A stretch of DNA of 64,000 nt from Anthopleura xanthogrammica (Eukaryota > Cnidaria > Anthozoa > Actiniaria > Actiniidae), in assembly GCA_964019055.1 (NCBI GenBank), contig OZ025208.1:12625597-12689596 (forward strand), given 5' to 3'. The position numbers were made by a program, and so were the translations under genes. How positions within the stretch are numbered: the stretch's first letter is position 1; the number at the start of each line of letters is the position of its first letter. Below are positions 1 through 12,400 of the stretch, piece by piece. The notes beneath the pieces were generated by a model. That model saw nothing but the letters and a program-made list of their open reading frames with translations. It did no database searches and was not told the DNA's origin.

Positions 1-422
1 AATGGGTCTGAGGTAGCCAATCATGAATTTTACCACCCCCTGTCCCTCTCGCACACTCACACATACACAAGGCTGCAAATAATTTTTTTGATCAGCAGTT
101 CATTTGTCATACCAGAGGAATATTTGACCTGTCAAACCTCAAGTGTGGCTGGTCAAATGTCCAGAGAATGGGAATCATTTACCAGTCAAGTGCATGGTCA
201 TTTTTACTGAACATTTGTCCAATGACCAGCTTTTATTTGCAGCCTTGTACACACCAGTTGATTAGTCCCAATCAGCAACTGAAATGATTAACTAAAAAAA
301 AAAGAAGTTCAAATTCAAAAATCTATTATCAAAGGTTTTCCCACAGGGATCCCACTGGCTGTAGTATGTTTATTATACTCTTCTGATAATGCCTAAATAT
401 CTTCATGATTTTTGATTTTCAG

Positions 423-3400
423 CACGAATCCTGTAGCGATAATGTGAGGGACAACTCAATAGATCAGGCTATTAACTTTATGCAAGAAAGAGGAATTGAG
501 ATAAATGAAAGTGATACTTGTATCAAAGGTAAATAACCCATGGACTAGGAATACTTCTTGTCATTCTGAATTGGATTCCTTGAATTCACTTGATGTCATT
601 TCCTGCCCTGTGAGGAACTTTTGTCAGCTGAAATACAAGTTTTCAATAGAGCTGTTAAGTGTGACATCATTCATTAAAGAAAAACAACTTCCGTGTCCAA
701 AACGAAAACCATTTTTATAAAGATTTTTCTTACTTTTTCTTCATGACAGGATTTGTTGTCCAAAGTTCTTAATTCATGGAAAACATTTTTGCTTTAATTT
801 AGTGGGTTTTTTTTTTTTTTGTGAGTAGTTGGACCCGGAAATACGCCACAACTTAACAGCTTCAAGAATTCTTTCTGGCTGACAGCACATTAAAAGACTA
901 TGTCGCTAGTCTGTCAGAGCAATGCATTCTTGCATGGACTGTTAACTCAATCAAATAACACCAAACAAAAGACATCATGGTTTGTTGTTCTTTTGTTTGG
1001 TGTTATTTCATTGATTTAATAGTCCCAGAATGCATTGATGCAGCACAATAGTGATATAGTCTATTGTGATCAGTGTTTGACCTCCATTTGGAGTAGATAA
1101 TGAGATTCAAAGACTTTTATCAGCTGATTGAAACCCAGCAATTGAAGTCCTGATACTACAGTAGCTAGCACCAGATATAACATGACAACATTCAAATGCA
1201 TTAGAATAAAAGCCAAAAATCACAGCAATTTAAAATCAGAGAAAATTATATGCATGCATCACTGCCATAAGACTGCCTATGACTGCCTAGCCTCATTTTC
1301 AAGTTTCAGCACATCTTAAATGCATATACAACACTTTCAATTTCGATTCTGTTGGGAATTTAAAAATTATCTCCAGATCCCCAGAATGCACTCCACCAAT
1401 CTAGTTGTTAGATATATAACATATATAAATAAATAATCTATTAACTAATAATTTGATAATAATAATCAGTATTTTAATCAGTATGATAATTTGGTATAAA
1501 TCATGATGTGTTATCAAGTTCCAATCACTGCATGATATCTTGCTTTTTGATTTTTTACTGGATTCTAATTCTTTGCTATTTGCATGATTTCAGACATTGC
1601 TAGTGGTGATCTTAAAGCAATCCTAGATTTGTTGTGGTTGATCATACTAAACTTTGATATCCACAGCCATAGTAAGTACCATCCGTTTTCTTTCTAGAAG
1701 CGACTGGGGGAAAAGAGAGAGAATTTGATAGAAGATGTTGTACTTAAATAAACAAAAATGTCTGACCCTATGTCCACAGAACCCTGAAATTCTTGATGCG
1801 CATGATCAACAATGGTATTTCGTCGAACATGCGAAGTAAGAATGACAGGGTTCTGGGGTCGAGCTCAAAACGTCTGTTGCAACGTTGCGAACAACATACG
1901 CAAAGGTGCTCAAACGTTTTAATTTCGTGTTGCGCGGAACGGTTGAGCGTAAAGTAGCTTTTGAGAAAAGATTGGGGAAAAATGGAGACAAGTTGATGAA
2001 ATATTGTGTACTTGATTGAGAAAATCTTTCGTAATTGTTATAGCCAATCAAAAGAACGCTTTTTAAGCTACGACACACGGTGCAACATTGCGCGCAATGT
2101 TGCAGTCCATAGATGTTGCGAGCCATGTCACACCACGCAATTTGTTGCACGCAATGTTGCCGAAGTAGAAAACGATCCTACGATGTTTAGAAACATTGCC
2201 TACAATATTGCGCTCAATATTGCACCGTGTGTCTGCGTCTTTTAGTTCACAGATTTGTTGCAGTAAATGTTGTTAGGTGTGACAACTCGATACCTCGCCA
2301 GCAGTTTTGCACGCGCGCCAGACCCACTTTTATCTTTACGATTCTTACCAGTCTCCTTCCACTACTCCGTTCGTTCTTGTCGCGCGCGCATCGATAAAAG
2401 TGGGTCCAGCTCTGGACTAGGCCTTGACCTGATTGTGTGCGCATCTCAAGCACAAATACACGTAACCCGCCTGTTTCTAAAGGCTATTTCGGTAATGACT
2501 TGATTCTAGATGAAATGGTTTAGTTTTTTCTTTTTGATTGACAGGTCGAGCAGCCTATCAGCGTTCAGTAAGCATGGGAAAGCGATTCTTATTGGAATGG
2601 TTTACGAGAGAACTCCCTGATGTGAACCTGGAACCCAAGGGTAACTTTGTTGAATGGTAAGGAGCAGCGGCTATACGCTCAGAGCATGCTCGTTACGCTT
2701 AACTACATCAAACGCGTCTGCTTTTTCTTTCCCGCCTTTTTCCTTCCTCTTCTTTGCTCTTCTCTTCTTTTTCAATTACTTTTCTTCTGTTCTGTTCTCC
2801 TCTCCTTTCCTTTTCTTCCCTACTTTTTGCTTTTCTTTTCCGTTAATTTGGAAATTACTTAAACTTCAATTGTTTTCATTTACAGTTTCCAGAATGGTGT
2901 TGTTCTTTCGCGGCTTATATCGAAGTACTGTTCAGTCAGCAACAGCGGCGAGAGCAGCAGCCAAATCGAGGTACTACCAACCAACTCCTTTGTATTTTTA
3001 TTTCTACGAGCTATTTTCATTACTACGCGCTGATCAAGACAACAGGCGCGACAGGGAAATCAGGCAATAGACTACTGTTAATCAAATACATCGTTAGAAT
3101 AGTTTCCCTTGTAAATTCTCTACGATTTCTTTGATTGATGGTAGCCTATTGCCTATTGAAGTTTCGCTATAATTGATCATTACCACTGAAGTGACTTAAC
3201 TGGCTTCTGGCACAACATTTATAATAAAAACTGCCATTCAGTGGACTGTCTTTATTAATCTGGGCTTCAAAGACCCATCCAGGTCACCCTGTACGAACAT
3301 TCTTCAGCAGAGCGTCACCCACACTTGCCACAGGCAATCGTCTCAGTTACAACTTTGTCATAAGATATGTTCAGTGTTAAATTACTGAGCGCCATGTTTG

Positions 3401-6400
3401 CTTGTAGTCTCCAGATCATAACATTCTCAAAAGACTTTTAGAGGCTGCAGATTCCCAGTTGGGTGTTCCAAGCTGTATCTTAAGGTATGGCACGCACATA
3501 TATACGATATATACATATGTATTTATGGATTCAACCAATGTATCGTGTCTTGAATTGACCGCAGTATTCGGAAGACAGAACATTCTTTCAGAGGTACTGC
3601 GCAGCGAGCATTGTTAACCGTTTCTGATTTTTGAAAAATTTCAGCTAATGAATCGTTCCCTCGGTTGCCTCCTTAGTTTTGGAGTCCTTATTTGCTTGTT
3701 TGTTTCTTTATTGCCTTATTTTCTTTCTTTCAAATTTGCTCGTTTGCTTCGCATGGCTGTTTAGTAGCTTCTATGCTTGTTGCTTCCTTGCCTTCCTTGC
3801 CTTCCTCGTTGCTTTCTTGTTTTCTTGCTTGCTTGCTTGTTTGCTTGCTTGCTTTTCGTTTTAGCCTGCTGCTTGCCTGCAGTACTTGCTTGTTTTTGTA
3901 GTCTCATTTCGATTTACACATCAATTAATGCTCTTCAGTTTGCTTTCAGTTTTGTTTTGTTTTGTTTTGTTTTATTATGTTTATTTGTTTATATTTAATC
4001 CCCAGCCCATCGCGGTTACTTAATGGTACAATAGATGAATACACCTTGCTTATCTATCTCGCTATCCTTCGTAGAAAAGTGAGTTCACTGAAGAGAACAT
4101 TTCTATCTTAAAAAATGCAAGACAAACCCAGGCTGTACTTTCTTGCGCAACTCCTTCTCTGTTACAAAACGAACGGTTTTTTTGGCGGGAAATATATCCA
4201 GACACACTACCTCATATTAATTTTCTTTTCACAAAAATTGCCTCAGCGTTTGCGCTCAAAGTCATTGTTTTTAACTTTAGACGATTCTAAACTTGCACAC
4301 TTTGCGCTTGATTTTGTCCGAGCTTGTAGCATGCCTTTTGTGAACCCTCTCTCGTATTTCAGTCAGTCAAATTGGTTCCTAAACGTCTGATGTTACTTTG
4401 TGATAACCTTGTGATAATAACTAAAACTCCTGGACAGATTTGTTTGCATATGCCGCGGGGATGCGAGAGAAACGCTTCTGCGCATGCTCTAAGTTGGTAT
4501 GGAAATGGTTCGTGTTTGATGGTTAATCGATGATTGATTGATTGATTGGTGGGTTAATGATTTATTGATAATAATGATAATGATGATGATGAACTTAAAT
4601 ATAACGCTTATTCATCGATAATTAATAATAGAATGCTTGCTTGAATGGTCTGTGCGTGATGAATTATTGATTGATTGTTGATAGGTCGATTTATGAATCA
4701 GTGGCCAATTGACAATTAGATTGACCGAATGATAGATGGATTGATTGACTGAGTGACTGAGTGACTGACTGACTGATTCCTTCAGGTGTGTGAAAAGAAA
4801 GGAGAAGACTGCTATAAAGGTGGGGGTTCTCCCATCAAGCAACGAACACCACAGACCACGCCAGCCAAATCTCCGCTTCACGTGCTAAAAACTCCGCCTA
4901 GACCCGTGAACGGACATCAGGAATCACCTTGTAAGTAATCGCCTTGTCACTCCATAAGTGGACCCAGAATTGTTTGGGGGGAGGGGTGGGAAGAGGGGAT
5001 CTTGCTGTCAAATTCTATTTAAAAAAATGAGGGTTGTCCAATACACACGACCTGATACGAGTGGTGAATTTGCTTCACGACTCGTACAGGTCGTGAAAGT
5101 TATTAGTATGCATAAAACGAGCATATTAATTTATTATGTCATATGATGAATAAATGAATAATTAAGAGACTTAGTTATTTTCAAAGTTAAAAAATAGGCA
5201 AGCCCATAGGGGCCCTAAAACTTGTACCACTCGTACCACTCGTACGACTCGTAAGAACCAGTTACGACCCGTGCATATCATTATCCACTGGTACAGGTGG
5301 TGAAAATAGTATGTGGGAACCCTGTGGTATAGCCTGCATAAATTATGGACTTAGTGTTTTGGCATGCTCACAGGGGCCCTAAAAACTCGACCACTCGTAC
5401 CACTCGTACGACTCGTAAGAACCATTTACGACCCGTGCATATCATTATCCACTGGTACAGGTGGTGAAAATAGTATGTGGGAACCCTGTGGTATAGCCTG
5501 TATAAATTATGGACTAAGTGTTTTAGCATGCTCACAGGGGCCCTAAAAACCCGACCACTCGTACCACTCGTACGACTCGTAAGAACCAGTTACGACCCGT
5601 GCATATCATTATCCACTGGTACAGGTGGTGAAAATAGTATGTGGGAACCCTGTGGTATAGCCTGCATAAATTATGGACTTAGTGTTTTGGCATGCTCACA
5701 GGGGCCCTAAAAACCCGACCACTCGTACCACTCGTACGACTCGTAAGAACCATTTACGACCCGTGCATATCATTATCCACTGGTACAGGTGGTGAAAATA
5801 GTATGTGGGAACCCTGTGGTATAGCCTGCATAAATTTTGGCATGCTCACAGGGGCCCTAAAAACTCGTACCACTCGTACCACTCGTACGACTCGTAAGAA
5901 CCATTTACCACCCGTGCATATCATTATCTACTGGTAGGAGGCAAGTAAAATATATGTCGATGATGGGTAAAATCTCTTGCTCCGAAGGTAGCTAGATGTT
6001 TGAAGAAGTATATTTTAAAGATGATTCGTAGTTGTGTCAATGCGTGATGCCGTTAGATCTAGAAGATGGAAACTAGAGAATCGGCTCTTTCAACCACTCA
6101 AAAGTATCTATGTTTAGATAAACTTAAACTTACCTATCTAAGATGCTAATAGAATGGACGAAAATGTCAGCTTTTACGCTAAAGAAATTGGTTTACTTAA
6201 GCTAACTAGGATGCGTTCGATCGTCCTATAAGCTATACAGGCTGAACAGTCAGTAGGTTTGAACTGCAGTCTTCCATGCTGCTCAAAGAATTAATATTGT
6301 AGATCACAATGCAAGTTCTTGATACTATGGCATTTGAATTAAAAACGGAGTATTCTTTGAACTCAGAGAAGGCGACAAGACGCCAAAGGTGCAGAACTCA

Positions 6401-9400
6401 AACTCACTAGTCCGTACTAGCTTGTATCTCATGCAATCGCGACGAGTAAACAAATCAAAAATACTCGACTATATGTCTGACCAGCCAGCTGGGAAGGGAA
6501 AAAAATACTCCGATACTTATTACTACTATACCTGAAATGCATCTCTCTAAATTCTATATATTTAAGAACTGTTGATCTTGAATTACTGCGTTCTATATTG
6601 TTTTCGAACGATACCTCAGGACCTAGGACCCTCAGTAAAATAGTGAAATATACAACACGTCATTAAAGTGTAAGGTTTTACTTTTGTCCTGTCTTCGTGT
6701 CTAGTCGTTCTGTCTAGTACTGTTTTACTGAGGTATCGTTAATTGATGGAGTATAAAGCTTCGTTTAAAAATGTTGCTACAACAAATAACTGTGAAATGG
6801 CAGCAAACCGACACTGGAAAATAACTCATGAATGTTTACAAGCAAGAATTGACTATTTAGAAGGAGTTTCTTCAAGATTTCCTCGATCTCAAAACTTTCA
6901 CTGCCGTTTGTGCGCTCGGATTTAGCTATATATAGGTACGTTACAGAATTTTTTTTCCAGATTTTAATACTTTAATCTTTACCGGCCCTTTCTCAGCATA
7001 TAAGTTTCAACTCTCAGTCAGTTGCCACTTTTGAGAAATTAAATTTTACATTTGTCGGGTCTCACTAACTCTGTCGAGAAGTGAAAAGATTCTAATTTTT
7101 CTCGACCGATTTTAAGAGATCAAATAAAGTTCAGACAAAATCCTTTTCATATTTTAAAGATGAAATGTTTTTCTATATTTTTGCAACGTTTTGGTTTTGA
7201 TTCGCAGAAATTATTAATAATAAAAGTCATCGGTTTTCTGCACGGTTCCAACACAAGAAAACCGCCCTGCCAGCAACAAATCGACCCAAATCGAAAAAGT
7301 GCCATAACTCGTAGAATTTTTTTTTTTAATTCGAAACACATGGTTGACATGAACAGAATGACAGAACTCACACACTAAGTATCAGGAAGATCGATTTTTA
7401 ACCCCGAAAGTCGATGGCCAATTCATATGTGAACTCGTAGAGAAAATGTGCATTTATGGAGTTATGTTTACTTCTTTATTGAATTCTACTTTGTAAACTT
7501 ATTTGGTCTTAGCTTGGTTCCTTTAATTTTAATACAAATGTGATGATGAAAAATATAATTTTTTGTATAATTATTATCCTAACTCTAGATGTATAAATGT
7601 AGATGTAGATATATGATGTCTTTGAGAACCACTAAGGTTCAGCTAAACATTGCATCATTTCATTTAAACAAATTATTGGCAAAATGGCATGACATACTTC
7701 TTGAAGTACATGGTGTTGGGAAGAAAAAAACGTATTATTAAAATGTATTATTGTTTCTCAAATATGGTATTTGTTACCCTGCTCAGAGCCCATCTTCATC
7801 TTCTTTAACCCAACAGAGGAAGTTTCTAAAATGTAATTCTAAAATCAACTTTTAAATTGTAATTCAATGTAAAAGGACCTAGTTGAAAGTTTTATCTGTG
7901 TAACTTTTTTGTGTGAAATCCCTAGTGACATTAATGCATAAGCAACACTTTAGCTTTTCGCAATCAGGTGTGACAAAAGTAAAGTTTTTCAAAAACAATT
8001 AGCTGCCCCCTCCCTGCAAATTTTGATCATAGCACCAAAGTTTCAGTAAATAAATGCATGCTGGACTCCTGTGGATATGGCAGGGAAATGGTTCATTGCC
8101 TCCATGATGGAATTGCTGGTTTATATCATTTTCAAAGCTATTTCTAAAAAAATTATGAAAATTGAAAGATTTTAAGCATCTATTGAAAGAAATTAAATTG
8201 AGAAATGAAATGATATCAGAATAGGAAGCCAAATGATTGAGCTTTCTTTGGAATACAAAATGGTTTTGTTATATTAATAATGATACATAAGTATACACAG
8301 TATACAGTTTTGTCCTCCAAATTGAGCTGCTATGACATTAAAATGAAAGGGGTCTATAGATCTCTTGAACCATAAGTGAGTAGTACATGATTGGTATAAT
8401 GGTATCGAGAGTCTCTACATTCTTTATGTATACTACACAGGGGCAGAGGAACTTTTTTTAACTGTTTATTTCTTCATATCCCCCAATGTTTACACAAGAA
8501 AAATTGCACTCCCCCTCTGGGCTAAAAGAAAAATTATAGATCCCCCCTGCTGTTCTCTTCTCCAAAAAAGACATTTCAGTTCCTTTTTTTTTTTAGTGTT
8601 TTTTTAAGTTATGACAATTTTGCATTTTCTGGCAAAGAAAAAGAAGAGAATTTGTTTGTATACACATTCTTATTAAAGAATTAAAGAAAACTAAAAAAAA
8701 ATCAATAATATCTAGCTTGCGCCTCATTGTAGCTATGGCCCTGGTTGTGCCTTAAGTACTTCATCAGCTTGTAGCCATGTTGAATGTGCTATTACTACAC
8801 TTGCAACAAGCAAACTGGCAACACTGTTGTTGATGAAGATGAGGAAGATAATGATGAGGAAGGTGAGGAAGATGATCTCAACAGTGATGATGACAATGAC
8901 AAAAATGACAGTGATGATTACCATAATGCAGATAGTGTGAATGATGGTAACAATGACAGTACTGAGAATCCAAATGTTAATTGTTTTCTGCATTTATTCA
9001 AAACACAAAGGTCTATTTTACTGGGAATATGATGTTATTCATGATGATATTCACTGCAAATGTGTGAATTGACATGAAGCTTAAAGACTTGCCTTTACTT
9101 AATTAAGCTGCCTGTTTTTTTATTTGTTCACTTGTTGGGACTGGACCAGCTCGTTATTGTTTTATGGCATAATGAAAAACTGTTGGTTGATAGCATTCAA
9201 GCTAAATATTGTTTATTTGTGAAGTACTGTAGGTGAAATAATGATTTGCATACAAAAAAAATTGAAAAAAATTAGCATCCCCCCTTAACTAACATTAAAA
9301 AATTTTGTAATCCCCCCTTTTCATGCCAGTAAATTTTATGATCCCCCCTAAAAATCCTCTGCACCCCCTGCAGCATACATAATGAATGTAGCCTAAGGTC

Positions 9401-12400
9401 TTGGTACAACAAAAACAAATGATATAGTGAAGAAATATGTTTGTGGGCGAGTCTTTTGAAAACGAGAAATCATATATATCATTGTCATAATATATATTCA
9501 GAGTTGATTCCAAAGGAATATGTTTTTGGGCGAGTCTTTTGAAAACGAGAAATCATATCAATGTCATAATATACAGAGTTGATTCCAAAGGAATATGTTT
9601 TTGGGCGAGTCTTTTGAAAACGAGAAATCATATCAATGTCATAATATACAGAGTTGATTCCAAAGGAATATGTTTTTGGGCGAGTCTTTTGAAAACGAGA
9701 AATCATCAACGTCATAATATTCAGAGTTGATTCCAAAGGAATATGTTTTTGGGCGAGTCTTTTGAAAACGAGAAATCATATCAATGTCATAATATTCAGA
9801 GTTGATTCCAAAGGAATATGTTTTTGGGCGAGTCTTTTGAAAACGAGAAATCATATCAATGTCATAATATACAGAGTTGATTCCAAAGGAATATGTTTTT
9901 GGGCGAGTCCTTTGAAAACGAGAAATCATATCAATGTCATAATATGCAGAGTTGATTCCAAAGGAATATGTTTTTGGGCGAGTCTTTTGAAAACGAGAAA
10001 TCATATCAATGTCATAATATACAGAGTTGATTCCAAAGGAATATGTTTTTGGGCGAGTCTTTTGAAAACGAGAAATCATAACAATGTCATAATATACAGA
10101 GTTGATTCCAAAGGAATATGTTTTTGGGCGAGTCTTTTGAAAACGAGAAATCATATCAATGTCATAATATACAGAGTTGATTCCAAAGGCATATGTTGTT
10201 GGGCGAGTCTTTTGAAAACGAGAAATCATATCAATGTCATAATATACAGAGTTGATTCCAAAGGAACACGTTTTTGGGCGAGTCTTTTGAAAACGAGAAA
10301 TCATATCAATGTCATAATATTCAGGGTTGATTCCAAAGGCATATGTTGTTGAGCGAGTCTTTTGAAAACGATAAATCATATATATCATTGTCATAATATT
10401 CAGAGTTGATTCCAAAGGAATATGTTTGTTTTTATGGTAAGTTTATAATTTCAGAGTGCATTGTAAACGAATATATTTGTAAGCGAGTGTATTTTTGAGC
10501 GGAGTGTTTTGACAACGAAAGCTACTCATATCATTCATTGTTACTACGGTATTCAGATTCGATTCTAAACGAAGAAAGCCTTAGAAAACGAAGTAAGATA
10601 ATAACTACACAAGCTTACATTTCGGATTCGTATAAGTTTCGTATGTGCTCATGCAGCGTCAAAGATAAGTAGAAAACAAATCCACCAAAGAATTCTCGTA
10701 TTCTGCCGGTATTCTATATGTCCAGCGTCAACAACAAGTATAGATGGCTCGTATATCAGCTTTAGAAAACGAAGTATAACTTATAAGCTTCAGATCGAGC
10801 AAATATTTTAGAATCAGGGATCTGGAGCAAATATTTTCACCAGTGGATAATGATATGCACGGGTCGTAAATGGTTCTTACGAGTCGTACGAGTGGTACGA
10901 GTGGTACGAGTTGTGGGGGTCCGAGAGGAGTGAGGCCATGAGGTACTTAATTTATGCATACCACAGGGTGACCGTCACCATTTATTAGTGTTCCTTTCAC
11001 CACAGGGTGACCATTTCAAAATTTTGTATGATGAATATGTGATGTAAGAAATTAATATGCTCGTTTTATGCATACTAATAACTTTCACGACCTGTACGAG
11101 TCGTGAAGCAAATTCACCACTCGTATCAGGTCGTGTGTATTGGACATACATGAAAAAAATAGACATTAATTATAGCCTTCACGACCTTATGTCTTATCTC
11201 AAGTCCTGTCTCAGCCTACACGTCTGGTATATGCTTGACTATAGAACCTTCTGTTTGCCCAAGTATTAAACTCGACCCAATAAATACCAATCTAGAATAT
11301 TCATTTCCGCTTCAGTGTCCCCGACGACCCTCAAGAACCTTGTAGAACAGCAAACCAAATCTCATGAAGCTATTCAGGTATTTACTACTTCAATAATTCT
11401 TTTCTATTCAAGGACAATCATTTTTTCATTAGAAGAACATGCTAGTATACGAATTCGTGGAGTACACATGCCCTTTAGTTAACCGCAGGCTAACTGGTTT
11501 TCGTTCATCCGTGTAACTGTACAACTGAAAATCCTCTGCAATATCTCACTGTGCCCAAAACGTTTAACAATTCCTTTACATCAAAAAGTTATTCAAAAAA
11601 TGTATAAATTGACGTTGATCCGTGCATTTTATTACGGACGTTCGCTCTTAGTTCAAATCTACCAGTCACGCTTGAGGTAGACCTAATTACTAATATTTAT
11701 AGTTCGAGACTTTTCAATGACGTAGGCTGTCCAAATATGGACGAGTATGTATTTTGATCGATCAAAAATTTTAGGTCAATGCAGTGTCAAAGAATTGAAC
11801 CGCATTCGACTAGCTCGTTCAAACTGCTTTCTCAAGACTGTTCAATGGAATCAGTGTACATCGTATATTTGTAAGTTGATTTTTGTTTAGGGAATGAATT
11901 GAAAGTTCAAATTTTATAAAATATACGGCAATTTTTTCGCCGTTTCTTTCTGGCATCGAAAGTTGATCTTGTGAAACAAACGGAAAATCTGCGTAGAAAC
12001 GCAGTGAGTTTTATCGTTTCGCTACCAAAGGTAGCCCAATTATGTTCTCATGCACTTAGTGGATAGTTTTCCAAATATGTATTTTGTGTATTTTCTGTGT
12101 TATTTCCAAGCCTGTCATTTGTTTCAAGTCTGTATTTTACCTTTTGTCTACAGATTTAGCGTTTGATACATGTTGATGTTACATATAAGGTCGTATTGAT
12201 TTGATTATTTGTTTATCTTAGGCTCTTCAGGCGAAACTCCAAGCCGTCAACTACCAACCTCTCACACCAAAACCAAACAAGGTATTACAAAAATAAATAG
12301 ACATAGTAGTGTTGTAAAGACAGGGTTAGAATTTCAACATTTCAATGACAAGATAAATTTATCTTGTGCATTGATCAGTTACAAGATAAATAGATTGAAT

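Larger units (their letters stand above)
5035..11146. mobile_element. ~6.1 kb fold-back-like element in an intron
   Basis: Positions 5035-5150 read as the reverse complement of 11032-11146 with few mismatches (tccaatacacacgacctgat at the left, its complement at the right end). This gives ~115 bp terminal inverted repeats. Just inside the left end lies a 164 bp tandem array (5209-5935), and a partial inverted unit sits at 10836-10918 just inside the right end. This architecture, long inverted ends made partly of internal repeats, is that of fold-back transposons. No open frame of transposase size lies inside, so it would be non-autonomous. I could not identify a convincing target-site duplication. 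It lies wholly within intron 4931-11315 of the CH gene, so it is spliced out. Confidence 0.6.

Noticed and set aside
2654..3070. 138-codon frame rich in Phe, Leu and Ser
   Set aside because: Reads through a CT-rich intron and an exon in the wrong frame.
8733..9032. Opposed frames of ~85 codons, one D/E-rich
   Set aside because: They arise from a gat/gac-rich simple sequence read on both strands; no gene structure.
9639..10415. 258-codon frame on the minus strand and a 196-codon frame on the plus strand
   Set aside because: Both are by-products of the 75 bp minisatellite, whose length is divisible by three; no start context, splice path or protein family.
9430..10430. Possible CRISPR-like array
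   Set aside because: The repeats are directly adjoining with no unique spacers, and the window is eukaryotic.
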